From: a bacterium
GTDB taxonomy: Bacteria; Zixibacteria; MSB-5A5; CAIYYT01
Direction: 5' to 3'
DNA: 47,508 bases
Assembly: GCA_016708315.1 (NCBI GenBank)
Contig: JADJGC010000016.1
Coordinates: 1 to 47,508 of the forward strand
Part shown: piece by piece, positions 1 through 8,858 of the stretch
How positions within the stretch are numbered: the first letter of the stretch is position 1
How the letters are laid out: every line of letters starts with the position of its first letter
Position numbers and translations under genes: made by a program
The notes under the pieces: model-generated
Databases searched by the model: none
What the model was told of the DNA's origin: nothing
The model's input: the letters and a program-made list of their open reading frames with translations, nothing else

Positions 1-1534
1 ATCCGCTTCTCACCCGGAAGCACAATTTCCTCCAGCCGTTTTGCCAGACCGCAAATCTGCAAGTCGTCGATGCCGAGTTCAGCAAGTGCTTCGAGGGCGG
101 CATTGAGTTGTCCGCGGCCGCCATCGATGATGCACAAGTCCGGCATATCGGCCTCACCGGAAAGCACACGCGTGAAGTAGCGCGAGACGATTTCGCGCAT
201 CATCGCGAAGTCATCCTGGCCGGAAACGGTCTTGATCTTGAAGTGCCGGTAGTTTCTCTTGAAGGGCTTAGCCGCCTTGAAGAAGACCATCGATCCCACC
301 GGATCAGTGGTGCCGAGATTCGAGATGTCGAAACAGCAAATCGTCATCGGGGCTTTGGCGAGATACATGTCCTTTTGCAGCATCGCCACCGCTCCGGGAA
401 GTTTGTCGGCGCGCTCCTGCTTCTGTTTCATCAACTCACCGAGCAGAAGCCGCGCGTTGGCTTCCGCCATTTCGATCAGCCGCATCTTCTCGCCTTTTTG
501 CGGGAAGACCAACTCCACTCGTCCATTGCGGCGCTCGGCGAGCCAGGTCTTGATAATCTTCTCATCATCAGGTTTGAACGAGCAGTAGATTTCCTCGGGA
601 ATCATCGTCGAACTCAAGTAGTACTGCTTGAAGAACGAATCGGCGATATCGGATTCGGTGTCGGCTTTGTCGGCACGCAAGTGGAAGTTCTGTCGTCCAA
701 TCAAGAGTCCGTCGCGCAATTGCAGTACGACTGCTGCAAGATCGCCGGTCGAACGCGCGAAGGCGATGATGTCGCGGTCGATGACGTGATCGGCGACGAC
801 TTTCTGCTTCTGCATGATGCCTTCAATGGAGCGAATTTGGTCGCGAACGCGTGCGGCCTCTTCGTAGTTCTGCAGTGATGCCAGCAGTTTCATTTCGTCC
901 TGAAGCTCAACGACGAGTGAAGCCGACTTGCCCTGCAGAAGCTTGATGACCTTTTGGACTTCCTTGTCGTAATCTTCCTTGCTGACCAGATTCTCGCACG
1001 GACGTGATACTGCAGGCAGACTTTGTAGCTGCCTTTGCCTTTGGGATGCGGAATGCGAAGTTTGCAAGTGCGCAGTTTGAACAAGCGCGAGATCATTTTG
1101 TAAGTTTCGCGCATGCCTCCGACATTGGCATATGGTCCGAAGTAGAGTCCGTCATCGCGATACATACTGCGCGTGACGACAACGCGTGGGAAGTCATCAT
1201 CCTGCGTGATCTTCAAATATGGATAGCGCTTGTCGTCCTTGAGATTGATGTTGTAGCGTGGCTTGTGCTTTTTGACAAGGTTAGCTTCAAGGATCAATGC
1301 CTCGATCTCGTTGTCGGTGACGAGCATCTCGAAATCGACAATCTTGCCCTTGAGCGCGGCGATCTTAGGGTTGAGTTCCGGCGCCAGCGCAAAGTAGGTC
1401 CGCACGCGATTGCGAAGGACTTTGGCTTTGCCGATGTAAATGATCTTGCCAGTGGCGTCTTTCATGATGTAGACGCCCGGTTTGTCGGGCAAATCGGCGA
1501 GTCTGTCGCGCAGATGTTGGAACGGATCGGTCAT
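1..1534 (-). CDS. uvrC: UvrC, excinuclease ABC subunit C (3' end beyond window; internal deletion)
   Basis: Nicks the damaged strand on both sides of a lesion in UvrABC nucleotide excision repair. The protein opens with a GIY-YIG nuclease domain (GVY at residues 20-22, YIG at 33-35). After the frame change come a UVR domain (near 820-900, with NYEEAARVRDQIRSIE) and the start of the RNase H-like nuclease domain (FDISNLG near 330, DGGRGQLNAAL near 110). The frame is interrupted at about 996-1006: the first frame ends its sensible sequence at VCLQYH and the next resumes at CENLVSKEDY. The family has about seven residues there (a GRCxGPC-type motif) and only five bases are present, so roughly 16 bases are missing. 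Both sides are otherwise intact, so a sequence error or recent deletion is likelier than old decay. ATG start at 1534. The C-terminal HhH region lies outside the window. Confidence 0.95.
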
Positions 1535-1598
1535 ACAGCGAAGATACGGAATTTAATCGAGCGTGGGAAGGGGATAGGTTGGTTGAAGATGGTTGTCG

Positions 1599-2222
1599 TT
1601 ACAACCGCACCCGGCGTGCGCCGGCAAAGCGTGTCGCGAAGTACTCGTCGGCGATGTCGTCGATCACAATGCCGCGAGATTCGGAGGCGTGGACGAAGCG
1701 TCCGTTTTCGAGATAGATGCCGACATGCGACACGCGGCGATCATCGATGCGGAAGAAAATCAAATCGCCATACGAGAGATCATCATATCCGACGCGATCA
1801 TCAAGACGATAAAGAGCTTCGACACTTAACGGCAGGCGCGTTCCATCGTAATCGCGATAGGCAACAAAGACCAGGCCGGAGCAATCGAGTCCCAGCTTGC
1901 CCGATCCGCCTTTTTCATAGGGCACACCAAGGTAACGCGAGATGATGCGATTCATCAGCACCTTGTCAATTTGCGAGCCGGTACCCATCGGAATCCGTTC
2001 GTCGATTTCGGAATCTTGCTCGTCTTTGCGGTCTGGATCAACCCTGGTGTCGCGATCATCCTGCTTCGGCTCATAATCGTCGAGACGAGTTGTGTCACCG
2101 ATTGGCTCACGTGGAGCCGGTCGGCGCGCGGCCTCATCGGTCACAGAGTAACGCACGGCATTTGTGCAACCGGATATTGTCACGGCTGCGGCCAATAGCA
2201 CAAGCAGGATTAGCTTTCTCAT
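1599..2222 (-). CDS. NlpC/P60 family lipoprotein, putative cell-wall peptidase
   Basis: A 207-residue exported protein. The N-terminus is a lipoprotein signal peptide with a lipobox ending at Cys19 (ISGC), so it should be anchored in a membrane. Residues 25-80 are a charged, low-complexity linker. The C-terminal half is an NlpC/P60 domain: catalytic Cys114 in LDCSGL, His166 in SHVGIYL and a third polar residue, His178, in FVHAS. Such enzymes cut gamma-D-glutamyl-diaminopimelate or related bonds in peptidoglycan stem peptides. Its ATG overlaps the stop of the upstream prenyltransferase gene by four bases, so the two are translationally coupled. Substrate specificity cannot be read from the sequence. 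Confidence 0.9.
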   Translation of the reverse strand: MRKLILLVLLAAAVTISGCTNAVRYSVTDEAARRPAPREPIGDTTRLDDYEPKQDDRDTRVDPDRKDEQDSEIDERIPMGTGSQIDKVLMNRIISRYLGVPYEKGGSGKLGLDCSGLVFVAYRDYDGTRLPLSVEALYRLDDRVGYDDLSYGDLIFFRIDDRRVSHVGIYLENGRFVHASESRGIVIDDIADEYFATRFAGARRVRL

Positions 2223-3184
2223 TGACTCTTCTCGGTAAGGGCAGGGTAGCTAACATCAAAACGGCGCGCGTAGTAGATGCGCGTCAGAACTATCGTGAAT
2301 ATCAGAACAGCCGCATAAAGCGGGAAGAATATTGCCGCGAATATTGACAGCGCAAGAATGGCTACCTTGGAAGACACCGTCGACACTGCGACTGATTCCT
2401 TCAGCCAGGCAACGAGGAAGAACGTGCTCGTAACCAATGCGGTCACTGTGAATCCGTAGTCGGCAGTCATTATCGAAAACAGCATTCCTGACAAGACCAG
2501 CATGAACGATGTGCGCTGTGTTTTGACAACTCCCCACATGCCGCCATAGGTAGTCTTACCGGAGGTTTTGTCACCTTCGAGATCGGGAAGAGTCGTATTG
2601 AGATAGACAGCGCCGACAGCGAGCAAATAGGGGACAGACTTGATGATGCCTTCAATATTGAAATTCAGATACATCACCCAGCCGAAAAGAAATGCCAACA
2701 TGCCGTGTGCGACGATGTTATTGCGAAATGACTTGTAGGGATGTTCGCGCAATTTGAAATGCGGGTAGGAATATTGGAATCCAAACCAGGCGCCGACCAC
2801 GAACAAGCAGCCGAGTTGCCAATTCATCAGAAATGCTCCGAGAATCGCAATTGCGGTAACCATAATGTAGAGCTTCCAAGCCTCGGCGGCGGAAATGTGG
2901 CCGTCGGAAATCAAGAACAGCTTCTTATTAATGCGATCAGTGTCGGCATCGTAAATCTGGTTAAGGATGAACACTCCGCCGGCAAGCAGAGTGGCCAATC
3001 CCAGCATGGCGAGGATATTCAGATCCGATGTGCTGAAGTCGACGAACGGATAGCGATCGAGAGTAATCGGGCTGGTGCCGCGTTCGCGCCACAGTGAAGC
3101 GCGTGCGCCAAGCAGGGAGATCGTCCACACGGGGATAATCAGCATCGGGCGCATCAGGAAGATATAGTCGAGTAGTTTGTTCAT
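2219..3184 (-). CDS. UbiA-family membrane prenyltransferase
   Basis: A 321-residue polytopic membrane protein of the UbiA superfamily, which transfers prenyl chains to aromatic or other acceptors. Both Asp-rich magnesium-diphosphate motifs are present: NQIYDADTDRINKK (Asn75, Asp79, Asp83) and DLEGDK (Asp201, Asp205). About eight or nine hydrophobic segments separate them. The acceptor is not evident; menaquinone, heme O, chlorophyll-like or digeranylgeranylglyceryl-phosphate type activity are all possible, and no quinone or heme gene is nearby to decide. It is first in a two-gene unit with the NlpC/P60 lipoprotein and has its own promoter-like sequence upstream. Confidence 0.88.
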   Translation of the reverse strand: MNKLLDYIFLMRPMLIIPVWTISLLGARASLWRERGTSPITLDRYPFVDFSTSDLNILAMLGLATLLAGGVFILNQIYDADTDRINKKLFLISDGHISAAEAWKLYIMVTAIAILGAFLMNWQLGCLFVVGAWFGFQYSYPHFKLREHPYKSFRNNIVAHGMLAFLFGWVMYLNFNIEGIIKSVPYLLAVGAVYLNTTLPDLEGDKTSGKTTYGGMWGVVKTQRTSFMLVLSGMLFSIMTADYGFTVTALVTSTFFLVAWLKESVAVSTVSSKVAILALSIFAAIFFPLYAAVLIFTIVLTRIYYARRFDVSYPALTEKSQ

Positions 3185-3195
3185 AGTCTCCGTTT

Positions 3196-3224
3196 AATAT
3201 GCGAATTACCGCAAGATGTTTCAA
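3196..3224 (-). promoter_or_regulatory. Sigma-70-type promoter for the UbiA-NlpC unit
   Basis: On the minus strand TTGAAA (3224-3219) and CATATT (3201-3196) are separated by 17 bases, ending 12 bases upstream of the prenyltransferase ATG. The initiation point would fall very close to the start codon, so the leader must be short. Prediction only. Confidence 0.45.
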
Positions 3225-3251
3225 TTAAAAAGAAGTACCCGCGCCGCCACG

Positions 3252-4394
3252 CTATTCATCCATAAAGGCATCGACATAACGGCGGTAAATGAACGACCGG
3301 CCGTAGGTGACTGACTTGTCCTTTTGCTCGAGGATTTCGAGCTCGATCAAGCGGTCGATGACTTTTTGTGCACCTCTTCGTGTACTGAAATTGGTCCACT
3401 CCATGATGGTATTCACATTCACGATCGGCAGGGAATAGAGCCTGCGCAGGACGAGTACACCGCTTTCTGCAGATGTCTTGCCCAGTGTGCCGATCTTTGC
3501 CATATCTTCTTGTCGAATCTCGGATATGTGGCGAGCTGTCTCAATCGCCTGTCCGGCAATTTCGATAACGCCGTCCAGCACGAAATCCAGCCAGGCTTCG
3601 ACCTCGCCTTCGCGATAGCCGTTCAACCGGTCATAATAGACCGACCGGTGCTTCTTGAAATATGATGACAAGAAGAGTACCGGTTTCTCCAGCAGTCCTT
3701 CAATCCACAACATGATCGTAATCAGCAGTCTGCCGGTTCGCCCGTTTCCGTCAAGAAATGGGTGAATCGTCTCAAACTGCGCATGTGCAATGCCGACCTT
3801 AAGCAGCGTTAACAGCTCGCCACGGTTGTGGATGAACTTTTCAAAGTCGACCAGAGCCTTGTACATTGCATCCGGTGGCGGCGGCACGAAGTGTGCGTTT
3901 GCCGGTGAAGTTCCGCCAATCCAGTTTTGCGTTCTTCTGAATTCGCCCGGATCGGAGAATTGCGTCGCTCTGGCGCCCGCAAGCAACTCGCGATGGAGCT
4001 CGCGAATAAAGCGCAGACTTAGGGGCAGTTTTTCGAGACGCTTGAGTCCATAGTTTAGCGCTTTGATGTAGTGCTGGATATCATCCACGTCGGCAGGATA
4101 GGATGCAGTCGTTTTGGCTTCTGCTTCAATGACATTGATCATCGTCGCCTGTGTGCCTTCGATCTGACTTGATGATGCGGCATCTTTGCGAATGTACATC
4201 GACAAGAAGAAATCTACGTCGGGTAGCTGTTGGGTAACGCCATCCAGCTTTCCGACAAGGCGCTGGGCGGTTGAGTGCTTCAGAAGCAGGCTTTGCGAAA
4301 AATCCCACTTGCTGGTTGGCGGAAAATCATTGGGAATGAATGCACTATAACCGCTGACTTGTTTCTTGGTCTCGCCGATTATCACTTTGTTCAT
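3252..4394 (-). CDS. Fic family protein (AMP-transferase) with N-terminal inhibitory helix and winged-helix C-terminus
   Basis: Fic enzymes transfer AMP, or related groups, from a nucleotide to hydroxyl side chains of target proteins. The 380-residue protein has the full active-site loop HPFLDGNGRTGR (211-222), including catalytic His211 and Arg222. Residues 75-80 read SSQIEG, matching the (S/T)xxxE(G/N) inhibitory motif placed N-terminal to the Fic core (class II architecture), so it is probably self-inhibited. Residues about 300-375 (NVNTIMEWTNFSTRRGAQK...) look like a winged helix-turn-helix, common in these Fic proteins. The gene stands alone between two core operons. Its upstream region holds an array of operator-like palindromes, and self-regulation through the C-terminal winged helix is a reasonable inference. 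The target protein is unknown. Confidence 0.92.
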   Translation of the reverse strand: MNKVIIGETKKQVSGYSAFIPNDFPPTSKWDFSQSLLLKHSTAQRLVGKLDGVTQQLPDVDFFLSMYIRKDAASSSQIEGTQATMINVIEAEAKTTASYPADVDDIQHYIKALNYGLKRLEKLPLSLRFIRELHRELLAGARATQFSDPGEFRRTQNWIGGTSPANAHFVPPPPDAMYKALVDFEKFIHNRGELLTLLKVGIAHAQFETIHPFLDGNGRTGRLLITIMLWIEGLLEKPVLFLSSYFKKHRSVYYDRLNGYREGEVEAWLDFVLDGVIEIAGQAIETARHISEIRQEDMAKIGTLGKTSAESGVLVLRRLYSLPIVNVNTIMEWTNFSTRRGAQKVIDRLIELEILEQKDKSVTYGRSFIYRRYVDAFMDE

Positions 4395-4441
4395 AGCATT
4401 TCCGGTAACATCTTTTTATGAATGTAGCCAATTCATCGGTT

Positions 4442-4540
4442 TTCGTATACATCGCATCACGAATGCATACAATTCATAGTATTTTGTATACATCTATTCT
4501 GAAATGTATACAAAATGTCGGTTGTTGTTTACATTGTCAA
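4442..4540 (-). promoter_or_regulatory. fic promoter with four phased TGTATACA-like operator sites
   Basis: Four GTATAC cores (one is GCATAC) are centred near 4447.5, 4467.5, 4488.5 and 4508.5, at 20, 21 and 20 base intervals, i.e. two helical turns. The last two sites form a perfect inverted pair of 13-base arms (ATTTTGTATACAT at 4481-4493, its complement at 4504-4516) around a 10-base spacer. A candidate promoter on the minus strand, TTGACA (4540-4535) with CATTTT (4517-4512) 17 bases on, overlaps the outermost site, so a bound protein would block transcription of fic. The regulator is inferred; the Fic protein itself carries a winged helix. Confidence 0.6.
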
Positions 4541-4578
4541 TAACATTTGTTACGGGAAAATCGTGATATCTACGGAAG

Positions 4579-5397
4579 TCATTGGCAATAAAGCAGATAC
4601 AAATACAGCGCCGGGGCGGCGAAAACCAGCGAATCGAAGCGGTCCAGAATCCCGCCGTGGCCGGGAATCAGATTGGAAGAATCCTTAACTCCCATTTCGC
4701 GCTTGAAAACCGATTCGACCAAATCCCCCAACTGGCCAAAAAACGCAATCACCATCGCCGGTAGAATCAGGCCCACAAAGCCGACCTCTTTGAGGAGAAT
4801 TACGCTGAAAATTCCCGCCGCCAAGACTGCGCCGAGGAATCCGCCGAAGAATCCTTGTACCGTCTTATTCGGACTGATGGCAGGGGAGAGCTTGTTGCGA
4901 CCGCGCTTGACGCCAACATAGTAGGCGGCGGTGTCAATTATCCAGATCGCTGCAAACAAGAAAGTCACCCATCCGGCGGCAAGTTCCGGCGCGACGACAT
5001 TGCCGTTGCGCAGAAGGATCAGGCAACCCAATCCGAGCGACAGGTAGGTCACGCCGAAGAACCCCATGCTGATAGAGCGGCTGACATCGCCGAGGCTGCG
5101 GGTGAATGTGTAGGGAAGTGTCGTCACGAACATCGTCGCCAAAAGGGCTTCGAGCAGGAAACGACCCTCAAGGAACTGATACGAGATTGCCGGAAAAGCC
5201 GCAAGCCCTACCAGCAGCAGCTTCTGCCACCAGTAAAGTTTGATCTTCGTCAGCGTGAAGAACTCCCACACCGACAGAATGACTATGACTTCAACCACAC
5301 TCCAAAAGACGATCCCGCCCAGATGAAAGACATACAACAGCAGCGGAATGAAAACCGCCGCTACAATCAGGCGTTGGATCAGATTCTTGGAAATCAT
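4579..5397 (-). CDS. cdsA: Phosphatidate cytidylyltransferase (CDP-diacylglycerol synthase)
   Basis: Makes CDP-diacylglycerol from phosphatidic acid and CTP in the inner membrane, the precursor of all bacterial phospholipids. The 272-residue protein has about eight hydrophobic segments. Near its C-terminus is the CDS signature, read here as SVFKRE, then VKDSSNLIPGHGGILDRFDS, with the conserved KD, HGG and DRxD residues. Its ATG overlaps the stop codon of uppS by four bases, so it is the last gene of the rplM-to-cdsA operon. The neighbour order uppS-cdsA is the usual one. Confidence 0.96.
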   Translation of the reverse strand: MISKNLIQRLIVAAVFIPLLLYVFHLGGIVFWSVVEVIVILSVWEFFTLTKIKLYWWQKLLLVGLAAFPAISYQFLEGRFLLEALLATMFVTTLPYTFTRSLGDVSRSISMGFFGVTYLSLGLGCLILLRNGNVVAPELAAGWVTFLFAAIWIIDTAAYYVGVKRGRNKLSPAISPNKTVQGFFGGFLGAVLAAGIFSVILLKEVGFVGLILPAMVIAFFGQLGDLVESVFKREMGVKDSSNLIPGHGGILDRFDSLVFAAPALYLYLLYCQ

Positions 5398-6146
5398 AGT
5401 TTGCCGAATCTCCGTTCGCGTTTTTGATATTCCAGCACAATCTCGACAAACTCGCGTTCGGTGAAATCAGGCCACAGTGTCTCGGTGATGAACAGCTCGG
5501 TATACGATGTCTGCCACAGCAGGAAATTCGATAAACGCATTTCTCCCGATGTCCGAATCAACAAATCCGGATCGGGCAGGGGATGAGTGAAGAGATAACT
5601 TGAAAATAGTACGTCATTGATTTCGCTCAGCTTAACTTTGTTGGCTTTGAAATCGCGAGCGATTTTTTTGACTGCCTCGACAATCTCCATACGCCCTGAG
5701 TAATTCAACGCGAGATTAAGCACCAGCCCAGTATTCTTTGAAGTCTTTTCAATCGCATGCAGAATCGCTCGACGACGCGCAAAGGGAATCTGATCGAGCT
5801 GGCCGGTGGCGATAAGGCGAACATTGTTGCGGTTGAGCTCGGCTAGTTCACTGCGGGCGGTGTCATTGAGCAGCTTGAACAGGAAGCCGACCTCGCTGAC
5901 GGGGCGTTTCCAATTCTCGACGCTGAATGTGTAAAGGGTGAGATAACTAACGCCGATTTGGCCGGAGATTTCTACGATGCGACGGACGGCATCGACACCG
6001 GCTTTGTGGCCGGAAGAGCGGTCAAGTCCCCGTTTGGCAGCCCAGCGGCCGTTGCCATCCATGATGATGGCAACGTGCACCGGCAATTTAGTGGGAGAGA
6101 TTTTCTCCTTAAGAGCGGCAATATCGGCTGCAATGCGCGCGCTCAG
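5394..6146 (-). CDS. uppS: Isoprenyl transferase / undecaprenyl diphosphate synthase
   Basis: Condenses isopentenyl diphosphates onto farnesyl diphosphate to make the C55 carrier lipid for cell-wall synthesis. Motifs are IIMDGNGRW with catalytic Asp, SGHKAGVDAVR, YTFSVENWKRP and the C-terminal DLLIRTSGEMRLSNFLLWQ. I place the start at a CTG (6146-6144) rather than the in-frame TTG at 6086. The 20 extra residues (ending LKEKISPTK) match the usual N-terminus of the family and give the usual 250-residue length. A GAGGT Shine-Dalgarno stands nine bases upstream, inside the end of frr. The CTG overlaps the frr stop codon, giving tight translational coupling. The protein identity is certain; the start is likely but not proven. 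Confidence 0.93.
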   Translation of the reverse strand: MSARIAADIAALKEKISPTKLPVHVAIIMDGNGRWAAKRGLDRSSGHKAGVDAVRRIVEISGQIGVSYLTLYTFSVENWKRPVSEVGFLFKLLNDTARSELAELNRNNVRLIATGQLDQIPFARRRAILHAIEKTSKNTGLVLNLALNYSGRMEIVEAVKKIARDFKANKVKLSEINDVLFSSYLFTHPLPDPDLLIRTSGEMRLSNFLLWQTSYTELFITETLWPDFTEREFVEIVLEYQKRERRFGKL

Positions 6147-6706
6147 ACAGCCATTACCTCGGCTTCTTTCGTGGTCGTCAGCTTATCGATTTGCTCGATA
6201 TACTTGTCCGTCATTTTTTGAACGTCGATTTCGGCGTTGTCTTTTTCGTCCTCGGAGATCTTGTGATCCTTGAGGAGTCGCTTGACGTGATCAAGTGCAT
6301 CGCGACGGACATTGCGGATGGCGACTTTGTCTTCCTCGGCCATCTTCTTGACCAGTTTGACGAGTTCCTTGCGGCGCTCTTCATTGAGAGCCGGTACCGG
6401 GACGCGCACGACCTGGCCGTCGGAAAGCGGATTAAAACCGAGATTTGATTTCTGGATCGCTTTCATAATTTCGCCGATCAGTTGTTTTTCCCAGGGCTGG
6501 ATTACTATCAATTGCGCCTCGGGTGTAGTCACCGAACTGACATTTTTCAGCGGTGTCGGCGTGCCATAGTAGTCGACCATAATTTCGTCGAGCATATGGA
6601 TATTAGCTTTGCCGGAACGTACAGTGGAGAAGTGGTGCTGCAGTGTGGCGACCGACTTCTTCATTCTATCTTCAGCATCAGTAAGAAGCTCTTTGACTGT
6701 CGTCAT
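6143..6706 (-). CDS. frr: Ribosome recycling factor
   Basis: Splits post-termination ribosomes together with EF-G. The 187-residue length is typical. The sequence follows the family from end to end, with the conserved block SVTTPEAQLIVIQPW and the helix region VRVPVPALNEERRKELVK. It starts four bases inside the end of pyrH and ends overlapping the start of uppS, so it sits in the middle of a coupled operon. Confidence 0.98.
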   Translation of the reverse strand: MTTVKELLTDAEDRMKKSVATLQHHFSTVRSGKANIHMLDEIMVDYYGTPTPLKNVSSVTTPEAQLIVIQPWEKQLIGEIMKAIQKSNLGFNPLSDGQVVRVPVPALNEERRKELVKLVKKMAEEDKVAIRNVRRDALDHVKRLLKDHKISEDEKDNAEIDVQKMTDKYIEQIDKLTTTKEAEVMAV

Positions 6707-7440
6707 ACGTTTTCCTCCGAACGGATCGTTACCAACGTACCTATTTTTTCACCAGTGACTACCTTATAAAGATTACCGGCATCGGTCAACTTAAAAACGA
6801 CCAATGGCAGTTTGTTCTCGCGGCAGAGCGTAAACGCTGTTCCATCCATCACTTTGAGGTCAAGGCGCAGCGCCTCGTCGTAGGTGAGATGATCAAAACG
6901 CTTTGCGGTCGGGACCTTCATTGGATCGGCATCGTAAATCCCATCCACCTTGGTGGCTTTCATTACGACATCGACTTCCGTCTCGATGCCGCGCAAAACT
7001 GCGGCGGTATCGGTCGTGAAGTAGGGGTTGCCGGTACCTGCGGCCATAATAACGACGCGGCCCTTCTCCATGTGGCGAATGGCACGGCGACGAATAAACG
7101 GCTCGGCGACGGCTTCGATACGAAGCGCGCTCAGCACACGCGTGAACATGCCGTAATTTTCCAGCGATGATTGAAGCGCCATCGCGTTGATCACCGTCGA
7201 CAACATTCCCATGTAATCGCCGGTAGCGCGGCCAATGCCGAGCAGGGTACCGGTGGCGCCGCGATGGAAATTACCGCCGCCGACAACGATGCCGACTTCG
7301 ACACCGAGCTCCCTGATTGATTTGACTTCGTTAGCTACATATTCGAGTTGACGCGGATCGATTCCGAAGCCTTGCTCTCCGGCGAGTTGTTCACCGGAGA
7401 GTTTCAGCAGGATTCGTTTATAGGCTGGAGTAGCCGTCAT
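6703..7440 (-). CDS. pyrH: UMP kinase
   Basis: Phosphorylates UMP to UDP in pyrimidine nucleotide synthesis. The 245-residue protein is a typical bacterial hexameric UMP kinase of the amino-acid kinase fold, with RILLKLSGEQLAGEQGFGID at the N-terminus, VVGGGNFHRG, GRATGDYMGMLSTVINA, and AAGTGNPYFTTDTAA. The ATG follows the tsf stop codon with no gap, and the 3' end overlaps frr. Confidence 0.98.
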   Translation of the reverse strand: MTATPAYKRILLKLSGEQLAGEQGFGIDPRQLEYVANEVKSIRELGVEVGIVVGGGNFHRGATGTLLGIGRATGDYMGMLSTVINAMALQSSLENYGMFTRVLSALRIEAVAEPFIRRRAIRHMEKGRVVIMAAGTGNPYFTTDTAAVLRGIETEVDVVMKATKVDGIYDADPMKVPTAKRFDHLTYDEALRLDLKVMDGTAFTLCRENKLPLVVFKLTDAGNLYKVVTGEKIGTLVTIRSEENV

Positions 7441-8034
7441 TTATTCTCCGAGGCGATAGCGCGCAAAGCGCCGGACCACGATATTTTCACCGATCTTGGC
7501 GATGGTGTTTTTGATCAAGTCCTGGATAGTGACTTCCGGGTCGCGCACATAGGCTTGTTCCATAAGTGCAACTTCCGAATACCACTTCTCCATGCGGCCT
7601 TCAACGATCTTATCGACGATCTTTTCCGGCTTGCCTTCATTCAGCGTCTGATGACGGTAAATGTCGCGCTCCTTGGCCATCTGCTCTTCGGAGAGCTCTT
7701 CGCGACGGACAACCACCGGATTAGCGGCTGCGACGTGCATCGCCAAGTGCTTCACGAGGTCCTTGAAATCATCGGTACGCGCCACGAAGTCGGTTTCGCA
7801 TTGCACTTCAATCATCACGGCCAGTTTATCGCCGGGGTGAACGTAGGTGCCGATCAGGCCTTCTCTGGTGTCGCGGCTGGATTTCGAGGCCGCTTTGGCA
7901 ATTCCGCGTTCGCGCAATATCGTGATGGCTTTATCCATGTCGCCGTCGGCTTCCGTGAGCGCTTTCTTGCACTCCATCATGCCGGCGCCGGAGCGCTCGC
8001 GCAATTCTTTGACTAAATCTGCTGTTATAGCCAT
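7441..8034 (-). CDS. tsf: Translation elongation factor Ts (short form)
   Basis: Nucleotide exchange factor for EF-Tu. At 197 residues it is the short form, which lacks part of the core repeat found in the roughly 280-residue proteobacterial protein. The N-terminal UBA-like helix region (LVKELRERSGAGMMECKKAL) and the EF-Tu contact TDFVAR are conserved. It lies six bases after rpsB, the standard neighbour. Confidence 0.97.
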   Translation of the reverse strand: MAITADLVKELRERSGAGMMECKKALTEADGDMDKAITILRERGIAKAASKSSRDTREGLIGTYVHPGDKLAVMIEVQCETDFVARTDDFKDLVKHLAMHVAAANPVVVRREELSEEQMAKERDIYRHQTLNEGKPEKIVDKIVEGRMEKWYSEVALMEQAYVRDPEVTIQDLIKNTIAKIGENIVVRRFARYRLGE

Positions 8035-8040
8035 GATAGA

Positions 8041-8808
8041 TTACCTCTCTTGAGCTTCGCTTGTGCCTTCGTCGAACTTCTCTGAAGTTCCGGCAGCGGC
8101 TTGTTCAGCAGGCTGCTGGATCAACATCGCCTTCGCTTCGAGGGCGGAGTCGACGACTTGTCTGGTGATGATACGGATCGATTTGATTGCGTCGTCATTG
8201 GCAGCGATCGGGAAGTCAATCGGATCCGGATCGGAGTTGGTGTCGATAATGCCGATAATCGGAATACCGAGCTTCTTGGCTTCGGCAACCGCGATCTTTT
8301 CTTTCTTGCAGTCAACGATGAACATCAAACCGGGGAGGCGGTTCATTTCGCGAATGCCGCCGAGCACCTTGTCGAGTTTCTCCTTCTCTTTGTTGAGACC
8401 GGAGACTTCCTTCTTGGTGATTTTCTCGAATGTGCCGTCTTCCTGCATCTTTTCGATGTCTTTGAGACGCTTGATGTTCTTCTTAATCGTCTGGAAATTG
8501 GTCATCATGCCGCCCAACCAGCGGTCGGTGACATAGAACTGCCCGGCGCGAACTGCTTCGGCCTTGATCACGTCCTGCGCCTGCTTCTTGGTGCCGACGA
8601 AAAGGATGTACTGATTCTTGGCAGTAACTTCCTGAGCCTTGCGGCAGGCGATTTTCAGTGAGTTAAGAGTTTTGTTGAGATCGATGATGTAGACGCCATT
8701 CTTGGCGGTGAAGATGAATTTCTTCATCTTGGGGTTCCAGCGGCGGGTCTGGTGACCAAAATGCACGCCGGCTTCGAGAAGATCACGTACTGTGACTTCA
8801 GTGGCCAT
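8041..8808 (-). CDS. rpsB: 30S ribosomal protein S2
   Basis: Component of the small subunit near the neck. The 255-residue protein shows LLEAGVHFGHQTRRWNPKMK at the start, then GTKKQAQDVIKAEA, RWLGGMMTNFQTIKKNIKRL and PGLMFIVDCKKEKIAVAEA. The last 25 residues are a poorly conserved, acidic tail. A 168-base untranslated stretch containing two hairpins separates it from rpsI, in contrast to the otherwise tight operon. Confidence 0.98.
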   Translation of the reverse strand: MATEVTVRDLLEAGVHFGHQTRRWNPKMKKFIFTAKNGVYIIDLNKTLNSLKIACRKAQEVTAKNQYILFVGTKKQAQDVIKAEAVRAGQFYVTDRWLGGMMTNFQTIKKNIKRLKDIEKMQEDGTFEKITKKEVSGLNKEKEKLDKVLGGIREMNRLPGLMFIVDCKKEKIAVAEAKKLGIPIIGIIDTNSDPDPIDFPIAANDDAIKSIRIITRQVVDSALEAKAMLIQQPAEQAAAGTSEKFDEGTSEAQER

Positions 8809-8858
8809 TAATAACTCCAGATGTTTGGTTTAACCTCCACCCGGATCATCTTCGGTCA

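Noticed and set aside
108..878. Long open frame on the plus strand opposite uvrC
   Set aside because: It is the reverse shadow of the uvrC coding frame, which shows clear UVR and nuclease motifs on the minus strand.
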